In this document: one piece after another, positions 36,617-44,449 of the stretch
How the letters are laid out: each line of letters starts with the position of its first letter
Numbering within the stretch: position 1 is the stretch's first letter
The notes under the pieces: generated by a model
Databases searched by the model: none
What the model was told of the DNA's origin: nothing
The model's input: only the letters and a program-made list of their open reading frames with translations
Assembly (NCBI GenBank): GCA_035268885.1
Contig: DATFKA010000080.1
Span: forward strand, 30,945-94,944
Source of the DNA: DATFKA01 sp035268885
Lineage (GTDB): Bacteria > Bacteroidota > Bacteroidia > Chitinophagales > Saprospiraceae
Direction of reading: 5' to 3'
DNA length: 64,000 bases
Made by a program: the position numbers and the translations under genes

Positions 36617-37144
36617 CTACCAGCCCTCTCGTTCGATCAGTGCGGTGATATGCGCCAGATGATGCTCCCCGTGCCAAGCGTATTGGCTCAGTAAGTCGTC
36701 TAGGGCCAGCGTGGCTTCTAGCTCCGGGTGGTAAACCGTTCGTTTCCAATCCTTCACCTGCTGCAATACCTCTATCCAGCGTTGGTGCAGAGCAGTCAGC
36801 AATTGCAAGGAAACCTCTACGGGTAGGTTCGAGTCGGGTAATTGTGCCCAGGCATCCTGATCGTAGGGTTTGATATGGGGTTTATTTTCGGTAAGTCCCA
36901 ATTTGAGCCTAAGGTAGGCATTCATGTGACTATCGGCGAGATGATGCACCAGCTGGCGTACGGTCCAGCCTCCGGGGCGGTAGGGCGTATCCAGCTGAGT
37001 AGACGTGAGCCAGGCCGTCATCTTAGATAACCTTTCCGGGAAAGTTTTAATGCTATTGATCCAGTCAAGAAGATGATCTTTGGTGATCTTAGCGGGTCGC
37101 TCGTAAGGTCCTATGGGGAAGCTCAAATCCTCTAATAAACTCAT
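36617..37144 (-). CDS. DinB/YfiT-like bacillithiol-transferase-type metal protein
   Basis: This 175-residue four-helix-bundle protein has the metal-binding His pattern of the DinB/YfiT group: GGWTVRQLVHHLADSHMNAY contributes one His, and YAWHGEHHLAHITALIEREG supplies the C-terminal pair. The opening LSFPIGPYERPAKITKDHL is typical of YfiT (BstA), which acts as a zinc-dependent thiol-S-transferase in Firmicutes. In Bacteroidota the substrate is not certain. It is convergent with the propeller gene, 3 bases apart. Confidence 0.88.
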   Translation of the reverse strand: MSLLEDLSFPIGPYERPAKITKDHLLDWINSIKTFPERLSKMTAWLTSTQLDTPYRPGGWTVRQLVHHLADSHMNAYLRLKLGLTENKPHIKPYDQDAWAQLPDSNLPVEVSLQLLTALHQRWIEVLQQVKDWKRTVYHPELEATLALDDLLSQYAWHGEHHLAHITALIEREGW

Positions 37145-37203
37145 TTGTCATTACTTTAGAGCGAACATCTCGCCAGCTATTTCTTTCTATAATAAAACAC
37201 ATT

Positions 37204-37662
37204 ATGATAAAGATAGCAAAACGTTACGGAATAATAATGATGCTGGGGTTCATCAGTTTTTTTCTGCTGATGTACTTTTTAGACTTGGCACATAATTATT
37301 GGTTAAGACTCTTTTTTATTGTCATCCACCTGAGTGTATTGACTTTAGGTATTCATACCTACCGCAAAAGTCGTGAAGAATCCGTTGATAATCACGTCTC
37401 CGGAGTAGCTACCGGAATGGCCACTTCCTTTGTTGGCGTATTGGGCTTTTGTATTTTCTTATTTCTCTTCCTTACCTTTGAATCAAACCTGATGACTGAA
37501 ATTAATGCTCAGTTTGACGTAGATCGAGGAGTCAATCCTATTACCGCTAGTGCCTTTATGTTTGTAGAAGGTATCTCTGCCGGACTAATTGGCTCGTATA
37601 TATTAACCCGTCTGGTTGACAATCGTTTATCTGACGAATCCCCTGAAAATAGTATTCTCTAA
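37204..37662 (+). CDS. Four-helix membrane protein, DUF4199-like
   Basis: This 152-residue protein has four hydrophobic helices: about 8-28 (YGIIMMLGFISFFLLMYFLD), about 31-50, a third near 72-92 (FVGVLGFCIFLFLFLTF) and a fourth near 122-140. The loop between helices 2 and 3 contains HTYRKSREESVDNHVSGVAT. The helix arrangement and conserved small-residue loop resemble DUF4199 proteins of Bacteroidota; this is a tentative match. Function is unknown. A hairpin 26 bases after the stop (37688-37722) may terminate it. Confidence 0.6.
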   Translation: MIKIAKRYGIIMMLGFISFFLLMYFLDLAHNYWLRLFFIVIHLSVLTLGIHTYRKSREESVDNHVSGVATGMATSFVGVLGFCIFLFLFLTFESNLMTEINAQFDVDRGVNPITASAFMFVEGISAGLIGSYILTRLVDNRLSDESPENSIL

Positions 37663-37687
37663 AAGACATTTTGAAGATATAAAATAT

Positions 37688-37722
37688 AATCGCAGTTGCA
37701 CCTACGGGGTGTTGCTGCGATT
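37688..37722 (+). repeat. Palindromic hairpin after the 37204 gene
   Basis: An 8-bp perfect outer stem (AATCGCAG with CTGCGATT) encloses an inner stem CACC/GGTG. The G+C content of the arms exceeds that of the flanks. It lies between two genes transcribed in the same direction and could terminate the upstream one, though a proper T-run is missing (TTTCTG). It could equally be a member of a dispersed palindromic family. Confidence 0.55.
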
Positions 37723-37755
37723 TCTGTATATTACAGGACAGCTATTCGCATTGTC

Positions 37756-38895
37756 ATGCAAAAAATAATTATTGCTTCGGACTCTTTTAAAGATAGCCTG
37801 GATGCCCCCGCCGTTTGTGCAGCTATTCACCGGGGTATCCAAAAAGTGCTGCCCCGTGCCCAAATTCAGGAAATCCCCCTGGGAGATGGGGGGGAAGGTA
37901 CGGCTCGTCTGCTGACGCGAATAAAGCAAGCCGAGTGGATCCCTACCAAGGTGGAAGATCCATTAGGCAGGCCCATTCATGCTGGTTACGGCTGGAATGC
38001 TACCGAGCGTACCGCCTACTTAGACATGGCGGAGGCCAGTGGCTTACAACACTTATCCAGCAAGGAACGGGATCCATTCCTGAGCAGCACGTTTGGCTTT
38101 GGCCAGTTATTAAAGCAGGTCCTCCTGAAAAGCCCCCAAAAAATCCTGATCGGTATTGGCGGCAGTGCAACCAGCGAAGGCGGAATCGGCATGGCCACAG
38201 CTCTGGGCTACCAATTTATCGATAAAAATGGCAAAAAACTAACCCCAAACGGCGCTAACCTTAGTAAAATCGAACATATTTTCCCACCTGATCAACATCC
38301 CGTACCAGCCAATTGCAGCATAAGTATCCTTTGCGATGTTAATAATCCCCTCTATGGCCCTCAGGGTGCCGCCCCCGTGTTTGCCGAACAAAAAGGCGCT
38401 ACCCCTGGTCAAATTAAGGAACTCGATAAGGGACTAAAAAACCTGGCAGAAATGATCCAACGGGATCTTAATATTAACGTCCATCAACTGGCCGGCGGTG
38501 GTGCGGCGGGTGGTCTTGGAGCGGGACTAGTCGCTTTTGCTAACGCAGAACTACGTCCGGGTATAGATTGTATCCTGGAAATGGTCGACTTTCAAAACTT
38601 TATCCAGCACGCCGACGTATTGATTACGGGCGAAGGTAAGTTGGATGCCCAGACCGGCGGTGGCAAGCTGATCCAGGGGATTTGCCGAAAGGCCGCCCTG
38701 GAAAAAGTCCCCGTCATTGCGCTTTGTGGTAGTCTGCAGGCCAGTCCGGAAGAGATTCAGGGAATAGGCCTGCAAGCGGCTTTTTCCATATTATCAGGGC
38801 CCATGTCCTTGACACAAGCCCTACCCCAAACCTCCCAAATGCTAGAGGAAACAGCTGAGCACTTGTTCAGGGTGATCAGTTTAACAAAAGCTTAA
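37756..38895 (+). CDS. Glycerate 2-kinase
   Basis: From the ATG at 37756 the protein has 379 residues and begins MQKIIIASDSFKDSLDAPAV, the standard opening of class-II glycerate kinases (GlxK/GarK type). The extra 20 residues of the longer ORF are not conserved-looking. Other markers are EIPLGDGGEGTARLLT, then ILIGIGGSATSEGGIGMATA with the substrate loop, AGGGAAGGLGAGLVAFANAE and LITGEGKLDAQTGGGKLIQG. It phosphorylates glycerate to 2-phosphoglycerate (occasionally 3-), feeding glycolysis. The trehalase gene follows after 61 bases. Confidence 0.93.
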   Translation: MQKIIIASDSFKDSLDAPAVCAAIHRGIQKVLPRAQIQEIPLGDGGEGTARLLTRIKQAEWIPTKVEDPLGRPIHAGYGWNATERTAYLDMAEASGLQHLSSKERDPFLSSTFGFGQLLKQVLLKSPQKILIGIGGSATSEGGIGMATALGYQFIDKNGKKLTPNGANLSKIEHIFPPDQHPVPANCSISILCDVNNPLYGPQGAAPVFAEQKGATPGQIKELDKGLKNLAEMIQRDLNINVHQLAGGGAAGGLGAGLVAFANAELRPGIDCILEMVDFQNFIQHADVLITGEGKLDAQTGGGKLIQGICRKAALEKVPVIALCGSLQASPEEIQGIGLQAAFSILSGPMSLTQALPQTSQMLEETAEHLFRVISLTKA

Positions 38896-38930
38896 GACCG
38901 CCTCTAAAACGAGGGAAATCATCTATTTTC

Positions 38931-38938
38931 TATATTTG
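38931..38938 (+). promoter_or_regulatory. Candidate -7 promoter box upstream of trehalase
   Basis: TATATTTG matches the Bacteroidota TAnnTTTG -7 consensus and lies 18 bases before the trehalase ATG at 38957. A -33 TTTG at the usual distance is not seen. If real, the trehalase group has its own promoter separate from glycerate kinase. Confidence 0.35.
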
Positions 38939-38956
38939 TTGAAAATCCAGAATCCT

Positions 38957-40546
38957 ATGCGTTTAGTCCATTTTCTTCTCCTGCTTCTCCTGGCCACTGC
39001 TTGCCAGCAAACCGCCAGCCCCGAGGTTATTTATGAAGAAAATAAAAGTATGCTCTCTCCCCGGGAGCGCTACGGCGAACTCTTCGTCGATGCCCAGATG
39101 GCGGGTGTCTTTACCGATGGAAAAACCTTTGTGGACTGCCGTCCCAAGTACCCTACTGATCAGATCCTGAGTGCTTACAGCATTGCTACCGAGCAGGAAG
39201 AGTTTGATATTGCAGCCTTCGTCGGCGAATACTTCGAATTACCCACCGCCTACGCCAGCAATTTTAAAAGTGACCCCAATCGCCCGGTAGAAGAACATAT
39301 TGAATTACTCTGGGACGTGCTAACCCGCCAGGCAGATGAGGATGATAACGGTACACTTATTCCCCTACCCAATGCCTACGTGGTGCCCGGCGGCCGCTTC
39401 GGTGAGATCTATTATTGGGATAGTTATTTCACGATGAAGGGCTTGATGGTTTCCGACCGGGATGCCATGATCAAAAACATGGTAGATAATTTTGCGCATC
39501 TGATCGACACCCTGGGTTTTATCCCCAATGGCAACCGGACCTATTTTACCACCCGTTCGCAACCGCCCTTTTTTGCTTCTATGGTGGAATTACTGGGTGA
39601 AGCCAGGGGTAATAAAGCAGAAACCCTGGTCGAGTATCTACCGCAAATGGAAAAGGAATACGCTTTTTGGATGGATGGCCAAAACTGGGTAAATCTCAAT
39701 AATACCAGCCGGGAACACATCGTATTACTCGCTCCCGATTCTGTTCTGAACCGCTATTGGGATGCCGGTGATTACCCCAGGGAAGAGATGCACAAGGTGG
39801 ATGTAGAGACCTGGGAGGCCAGTGGTCGCGAACCTGCGGAATTTTACCGCGATATTCGCTCCGCCTGCGAATCGGGCTGGGACTTTAGCAGTCGCTGGTT
39901 TGCCGATGCGCAAAGCCTGACGGAGATCATTACGGCCGATATTATCCCCGTCGACCTGAACGCCTTACTCTTCGGGATGGAATTGACTTTAGCGGAAGCA
40001 TACGAGGAAGACGGCCAACTGCAAAAGGCAGCAACCTTCTTACAAAAAGCCAATCTGCGCAGAGCGCTGGTTAATCAATACTGCTGGGATGAAGAGTTGG
40101 GTTTTTACCGCGACTATAATTTTGTAACGGGCAAATTCACTTCCGTTATCTCCCTGGCAGGTGCCTTCCCCCTGTACTTTAACCTGGCAGACGAGGGACA
40201 AGCGACCGCGGTTGCCAGGGTACTGCAGCGCGAATTTCTCCGCCCCGGTGGCCTGGTCAGCACCCTCAACAATACCGGTCAGCAGTGGGATGCGCCCAAC
40301 GGCTGGGCTCCGCTACAACTCATTGCCATCGAAGGCCTAAAGAACTACGGCCATCAGGATCTCGCCAATGAGATTGCGCAACGCTGGATTAACCTCAACG
40401 TCAAAGTCTACAAAAACACCGGAAAGTTGGTAGAAAAATACAACGTCGAAGATATGAGCCTGGAGTCTGGCGGTGGAGAATACCCCGTACAGGACGGTTT
40501 TGGCTGGACCAATGGTACTTTGTTGTATTTGCTAAACCAGCAATAA
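38957..40546 (+). CDS. treA: Periplasmic trehalase (GH37), lipoprotein
   Basis: From the ATG at 38957 the protein has 529 residues; the longer ORF begins with TTG and adds 7 polar residues before the signal. The lipobox is LLATACQQ (Cys near residue 16). Both trehalase signatures are present: PGGRFGEIYYWDSYF at about 144-158 and QQWDAPNGWAPLQ near residue 440. Further landmarks include RPKYPTDQILSAY and SGWDFSSRWF. The C-terminal GGEYPVQDGFGWTNGTLLYL closes the (alpha/alpha)6 barrel. It hydrolyses trehalose to two glucose in the periplasm. Next to it are aldose 1-epimerase and a beta-phosphoglucomutase-like gene, fitting a trehalose/glucose-use unit. Confidence 0.95.
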   Translation: MRLVHFLLLLLLATACQQTASPEVIYEENKSMLSPRERYGELFVDAQMAGVFTDGKTFVDCRPKYPTDQILSAYSIATEQEEFDIAAFVGEYFELPTAYASNFKSDPNRPVEEHIELLWDVLTRQADEDDNGTLIPLPNAYVVPGGRFGEIYYWDSYFTMKGLMVSDRDAMIKNMVDNFAHLIDTLGFIPNGNRTYFTTRSQPPFFASMVELLGEARGNKAETLVEYLPQMEKEYAFWMDGQNWVNLNNTSREHIVLLAPDSVLNRYWDAGDYPREEMHKVDVETWEASGREPAEFYRDIRSACESGWDFSSRWFADAQSLTEIITADIIPVDLNALLFGMELTLAEAYEEDGQLQKAATFLQKANLRRALVNQYCWDEELGFYRDYNFVTGKFTSVISLAGAFPLYFNLADEGQATAVARVLQREFLRPGGLVSTLNNTGQQWDAPNGWAPLQLIAIEGLKNYGHQDLANEIAQRWINLNVKVYKNTGKLVEKYNVEDMSLESGGGEYPVQDGFGWTNGTLLYLLNQQ

Positions 40547-40586
40547 TTTAGATCCGCTATTTCATCACCCAAAACAGTACAATCCA

Positions 40587-41525
40587 ATGTTCTCACATAC
40601 GCAAGAGGCTTTTGGCTCCTTCATCGTTCATCATATCGTCAATCAAGAAACTGATACTTGCTTTTCGATTGTTCCCGCTCAGGGGGGGATTATGCTGGAT
40701 CTCCGCTTTCAGGGTATTTCCCTAATAGATGGCTACCAGACCCCCGCAGAGCTCGACGCCAATAAGTGGGGGAAATCGGTTTTGCTCTACCCCTTCCCCA
40801 ATCGGCTGAAGGATGGAAAGTACCGCTGGAATGGAGAAAGCTATCAATTCCCTATCAATGATAAGGGCACCAATAATGCCCTGCACGGCCTGGGGGCGAC
40901 CCAGGGAATGAACATCAAAAAAGTCCTTACGGATGAGGACAGAGGCACCCTTTGCTGCCAGTATATCGACCAGGGTAATCACGAGTATTACCCTTTCCCC
41001 TTTACTTTTTGTGCCATTTTCTCCATATCGGAGACCGATTTTGAAGTAGACTTACAAGTCACGAATAATAGTAAAACAGCTATTCCCTTTGGTTTTGGTT
41101 GGCATCCTTATTTTTCCCTTTCGGAAAAAATAGAGGACAGCTGGCTACAATTACCGGAGCTGGACATGGTAGGTATTGATCAGCGCATGATCCCAACTGG
41201 CAAGCGCTATGCTTTCGATGAGTTTGCCCATGGCAAAAAAATTGGCCAGACCGTTTTGGACAACTGTTTTGCCATCCCCGCCACGGAAGACGGGAAATTA
41301 CACCTACAGCTCAAAGGTGAAAAAGGAACCATCAATTATTGGCAGGAAGCGGGCGAGCAACAATACAAATTTGTGCAGTTATTTACCCCGCCCATGCGTC
41401 ACTCTATTGCGATTGAGCCCATGACCTGCAACGTGGATGCTTTTAACAACGGAGATGGCTTGTTGGAAGTCGCTCCCGATGAAACCCTAAATGCCCGCTT
41501 TGGTTTTTCTTTCGAAGCAACTTAA
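40587..41525 (+). CDS. Aldose 1-epimerase (mutarotase) family protein
   Basis: This is a 312-residue protein of the galactose-mutarotase fold. Markers are the N-terminal GGIMLDLRFQGISLIDGYQT, then LLYPFPNRLKDGKYRWNGES, the active-site His region NNALHGLGATQGM, and the second His/strand GFGWHPYFSLSEKIED. The catalytic Glu is in SIAIEPMTCNVDAFNNGDG. It interconverts alpha and beta anomers of free aldoses such as the glucose released by the neighbouring trehalase. Spacing is 40 bases after trehalase and 11 bases before the HAD gene, so the three are likely one transcript. No signal peptide is seen, so it acts in the cytoplasm. Confidence 0.92.
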   Translation: MFSHTQEAFGSFIVHHIVNQETDTCFSIVPAQGGIMLDLRFQGISLIDGYQTPAELDANKWGKSVLLYPFPNRLKDGKYRWNGESYQFPINDKGTNNALHGLGATQGMNIKKVLTDEDRGTLCCQYIDQGNHEYYPFPFTFCAIFSISETDFEVDLQVTNNSKTAIPFGFGWHPYFSLSEKIEDSWLQLPELDMVGIDQRMIPTGKRYAFDEFAHGKKIGQTVLDNCFAIPATEDGKLHLQLKGEKGTINYWQEAGEQQYKFVQLFTPPMRHSIAIEPMTCNVDAFNNGDGLLEVAPDETLNARFGFSFEAT

Positions 41526-41536
41526 ATTAAAAGTAA

Positions 41537-42196
41537 ATGCAAATACCCAAAATAGAAGCCATTATTTTCGATATGGATGGCACCCTGGTTAATACCGAAC
41601 CTTTACATTGTAAGGCCTGGCTGAATGTTCTGGGCAAAAGAGGCTTTCACTACGATGACGAATGGTTTTCCCAATGGATCGGAAAGGCTGACCGCTTTCT
41701 GGCTCAGGGCGTGGTGGAAGAGCACGGTTTAAAGCTCTCTGCCCAGGTATTACAAAAGGAAAAAGAAAATCTTTTTCACGCTTTGGCAGAAAAAGAAACC
41801 CAAACTTTTCCAGGACTCACGGAGCTATTATCCCTACTAAAGGGCAAGCTCCCCATGGCCATCGCCACCAATAGCTCCCGTAAAGATGCAGAGAAGGTCT
41901 TTATCCCTACCCAATTGGACCAGTGGATGGACGCCGTCGTTACCTCCGACGATGTAGAGCAGCTAAAACCCGCTCCGGATATGTATCTGCTGGCGGCAAA
42001 AAAGCTTGGGGTCCAGCCAGAATACTGCCTGGTCATCGAAGACTCCGCCGCGGGCGCCCGCGGTGCAGTAGCGGCAGGCATGTACGTCCTGGGCGTCACT
42101 AGCTCCATTCCGGCAGATCGCATGCAGATGTGCGCTGAATTGTTTCCACATCCCACGGAGGCTTACAAAAAGGTACGGGCAATCGTTGGTGCATAA
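41537..42196 (+). CDS. HAD phosphatase, beta-phosphoglucomutase-like
   Basis: This is a 219-residue HAD-superfamily enzyme: nucleophile Asp in IIFDMDGTLVNTEPLH, cap domain about 20-85 with WSQ-type helix FHYDDEWFSQWIGKADRF, the Ser/Thr motif in MAIATNSSRKDAEKVFI, Lys in VEQLKPAPDMYLLAAKKLG and the acidic pair in CLVIEDSAAGARGAVAAGM. The DMDG, D-S-x-x-G and cap size fit beta-phosphoglucomutase and related sugar-phosphate phosphatases. Together with the adjacent trehalase and mutarotase, it may use glucose phosphates, but no trehalose phosphorylase is present, so a phosphatase role is equally likely. It ends 2 bases before a convergent lipoprotein gene. Confidence 0.88.
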   Translation: MQIPKIEAIIFDMDGTLVNTEPLHCKAWLNVLGKRGFHYDDEWFSQWIGKADRFLAQGVVEEHGLKLSAQVLQKEKENLFHALAEKETQTFPGLTELLSLLKGKLPMAIATNSSRKDAEKVFIPTQLDQWMDAVVTSDDVEQLKPAPDMYLLAAKKLGVQPEYCLVIEDSAAGARGAVAAGMYVLGVTSSIPADRMQMCAELFPHPTEAYKKVRAIVGA

Positions 42197-42198
42197 CA

Positions 42199-42663
42199 TT
42201 ACTGCTTCTCATACAAGTACATTGCTCCGTCATTTACCGAATTATCAGCAAACATATACTCTTCACAGAAACCCGGGATGTATAAATACTCCCGCGGCGG
42301 ATTTGCCTGCAAGATGTAGACGGTGTCTCTTTGGTTAAAGAGATAAGGCTCCAAACGCCAATCAAAGCTGAAATTATCCACAAATCCATCGTATTCGTAA
42401 GAGGCAACCCCAGTGCTTTTATTAAAAATCAGACTAATATTGACCTTTGGCCCCGGATTACAGCCACCGCAGGCGTAACCCACTAAGAGCCATTCTCCCA
42501 TCAGATTTTCGGCAATACCGACGGAGTCCCGGATAGCCGCCGCATTACAATCGTTTAAGAGGACACGTTCCTCATTTGAAATGCTGTTGTCCTGCAACTC
42601 GAAGTCTTCCGTGCCACAGCTGTACAAAATCAAAAATCCGATAAGGGCCAAAATCTGTTTCAT
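42199..42663 (-). CDS. Small lipoprotein, member of a tandem paralog pair (copy A)
   Basis: This 154-residue protein has a lipobox at LILYSCGT (Cys about 16). Conserved features shared with its neighbour copy B are LLNDCNAAAIRDS, the segment AENLMGEWLLVGYACGGC, a phrase with TGVASYEYDG, and the end FCEEYMFADNSVNDGAMYLY. The block M-G-E-W-x-L-V-G-x-A-C resembles the first strand of a lipocalin-like domain (G-x-W), suggesting a small beta-barrel ligand binder. No function is recognised. Conserved Cys residues (DCN, AC-GGC, FCEEY) could form disulfides in the periplasm. Confidence 0.65.
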   Translation of the reverse strand: MKQILALIGFLILYSCGTEDFELQDNSISNEERVLLNDCNAAAIRDSVGIAENLMGEWLLVGYACGGCNPGPKVNISLIFNKSTGVASYEYDGFVDNFSFDWRLEPYLFNQRDTVYILQANPPREYLYIPGFCEEYMFADNSVNDGAMYLYEKQ

Positions 42664-42743
42664 TTCTCCTATTTTATCTATGAAGTTGTTTAATAATTCC
42701 TGATGAGAAGATTGGTAACGGCTTGGAAGTCAAGACAAAGATA

Positions 42744-42778
42744 CTTTTTTTCTCGTCCGTACGAACGAAAGAAAAAAG
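42744..42778 (-). terminator. Imperfect A/T-arm hairpin between the two paralogous lipoprotein genes
   Basis: The arms, CTTTTTTTCTCGTCCG and its near-complement CGAACGAAAGAAAAAAG, meet around GTAC. The T-rich arms make it terminator-like on either strand. It lies downstream of copy B and upstream of copy A on the minus strand and may separate the two transcripts. Confidence 0.45.
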
Positions 42779-42842
42779 AGCTGCCGGATTGGCTTTCAAT
42801 ATGTTGCCAAGGGCTCAGTGAGGAGTTTTTAAACAACTTCTA

Positions 42843-43316
42843 TCATTGTTTCTCAAAGAGAAACAATCCACCATCGTTAAGATAACTATTTCTGAACATA
42901 TACGCTTCACAAAAATCAGTCATCGTCAGGTACGAACGTGCGGGCTCCGTAATTAAATAGTAAGTCGTATCACCCTGTAACACCTCCCTCCTGATATCCC
43001 AACTGAAATTAATGCTCTCCGAGAAGGTCTCGTCCTGGTATGAAGCCAAGCCCGTACTATCGTCTTTAATGGTGATCGAGGCAAAAACATCGGAAACCGA
43101 AATACAAAAATTACAAGCAAAACCCACTAATTCCCAATCGCCAATAACATTTTGCGCAATGGCAAGTGAATCGATAATGGGTGCGGCACTACAATCATCC
43201 AATAATTGCTGCTCATTATCCGAAATGCGGATATATTCATCGTCGACTGGGCTTTCGTCCTGACAACTCCATACAGTGAGGCTAAGTAAAAAAAGGCACA
43301 CGAGTGGTAATCTCAT
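42843..43316 (-). CDS. Small lipoprotein, member of a tandem paralog pair (copy B)
   Basis: I start at the ATG 43316, which gives a 157-residue lipoprotein (MRLPLVCLFLLSLTVWSCQD, Cys about 18). The long ORF to 43580 runs through the aldolase gene on the same strand and its extra 88 residues are not credible. It matches copy A along its length: LLDDCSAAPIIDS, AQNVIGDWELVGFACNFC, TGLASYQDETF, and FCEAYMFRNSYLNDGGLFLF. The pair arose by tandem duplication and has diverged. Function is unknown, as for copy A. Confidence 0.65.
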   Translation of the reverse strand: MRLPLVCLFLLSLTVWSCQDESPVDDEYIRISDNEQQLLDDCSAAPIIDSLAIAQNVIGDWELVGFACNFCISVSDVFASITIKDDSTGLASYQDETFSESINFSWDIRREVLQGDTTYYLITEPARSYLTMTDFCEAYMFRNSYLNDGGLFLFEKQ

Positions 43317-43464
43317 TAATATCGTTTTTGGTAATATAAAGTAGCTTAACTTATTGTTTAACGCACGCTGCCTTGAGCAGTAAGTCACCTTCGTAGATTT
43401 GTCTTTTCCCCGATAGACGTACGATCTGTCAAAAGTGTTGGTTATCGGAGAAAAGATCGGGTCA

Positions 43465-44235
43465 TCAACCCAGTTTTGACAGCCAGGCCTGGGCCATTTG
43501 TTGAAAGAGTAAGCCATCGGTCCCAAAGGTGACCAGATCAAAACCCCGACTGGCCATCTCCTTTGCATCTTTGGGATCAATCGTGAAAATCCCGGTGTAA
43601 AGCGCCTCTTTTTGAGCTACGGCCAGTACCCGTTCAATGATGGCAATCAGGTTGTCATCCTGAAAATTTGCCCTTTGCGGAAAGCCCAGACTAGCCGTCA
43701 AATCAAAGGGTCCGATGTATAAACCGTCGAGTCCGGGCGTAGCCGCAATGGCTTCCAGTTGCTCCAGGGCTCCGGGAGTCTCAATCATGGCAAAAGTCAG
43801 AATCTGATCATTGGCCTGGTCAAAATAATTCGGACCACCCCGCAAGCCGGCCCGCGCCGGCCCGTAACTGCGGTTCCCCTGTGGTGGGTACTTAGCCGCT
43901 TGCACAAAAGCCTCCACCTCCGCTACACTACTGATCATGGGACAGACCAGAATTCGCACATCGTAATCCAGTGCTTTCATAATCAACTCGGGACGATTCC
44001 ATTTCAGGCGGACGACCGGTGTACTCCCGCCCGCCCGGATCGCCTGCAGCAAGGCCAGTAAGTGGTTATCTTCAATCAGACCATGCTGCATATCCAGCGT
44101 CAGGCTGGGATACCCCATAGCCGCATATTGCTCCGCATTCCAGGCAGAAGGCTGTGTCAGAAAAAAATTATACAGGGTTTGGCCCGCCTTCCATTGCTGC
44201 TTCAGCTCCGGTACCGTCAGAGTAGATGTATTCAT
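43465..44235 (-). CDS. HpcH/HpaI-family class II aldolase
   Basis: This 256-residue TIM barrel has family motifs SLTLDMQHGLIEDNHLLALL, with the His-containing metal loop, then TPVVRLKWNRPELIMKALDY, the arm ILVCPMISSVAEVEAFV, then SYGPARAG, FAMIETPGALEQLEAIAATP with the metal Glu, and LYIGPFDLTASLGFP with the metal Asp. The group includes 2-dehydro-3-deoxyglucarate and 4-hydroxy-2-oxo-heptanedioate aldolases, which split 2-oxo acids into pyruvate and an aldehyde. The substrate is not determinable here. The gene has its own upstream gap (about 214 bases to the divergent HMG-CoA synthase). Confidence 0.9.
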   Translation of the reverse strand: MNTSTLTVPELKQQWKAGQTLYNFFLTQPSAWNAEQYAAMGYPSLTLDMQHGLIEDNHLLALLQAIRAGGSTPVVRLKWNRPELIMKALDYDVRILVCPMISSVAEVEAFVQAAKYPPQGNRSYGPARAGLRGGPNYFDQANDQILTFAMIETPGALEQLEAIAATPGLDGLYIGPFDLTASLGFPQRANFQDDNLIAIIERVLAVAQKEALYTGIFTIDPKDAKEMASRGFDLVTFGTDGLLFQQMAQAWLSKLG

Positions 44236-44377
44236 AAAATGTAATTTTGCGCTCGGATTTATTTTAAGCCTAAATATCTAAAAATGAGATACTTATAAAG
44301 GAATCACCACAAATTAGTTCAATTTGCATTCGGAATTACGGACAGCTTCCTACCCAAGGAAATAAACCAAGTATCCC

Positions 44378-44385
44378 TATTTTTG
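44378..44385 (+). promoter_or_regulatory. Candidate -7 promoter box of HMG-CoA synthase
   Basis: TATTTTTG fits the TAnnTTTG consensus and would start transcription about 60 bases before the ATG at 44450. A short inverted repeat, TCCTACC at 44348-44354 and GGTAGGA at 44388-44394, flanks the box and could be an operator. No clear -33 element is seen. Confidence 0.35.
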
Positions 44386-44449
44386 TTGGTAGGACGATTA
44401 TTTTCGTGATTTCGGAGCAATTAACCTTTGGTTGATAAAAATAAAGAAT

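Noticed and set aside
43317..43580. N-terminal extension of lipoprotein copy B
   Set aside because: It runs through the aldolase gene end and lacks a signal peptide; the lipoprotein signal starts at 43316.
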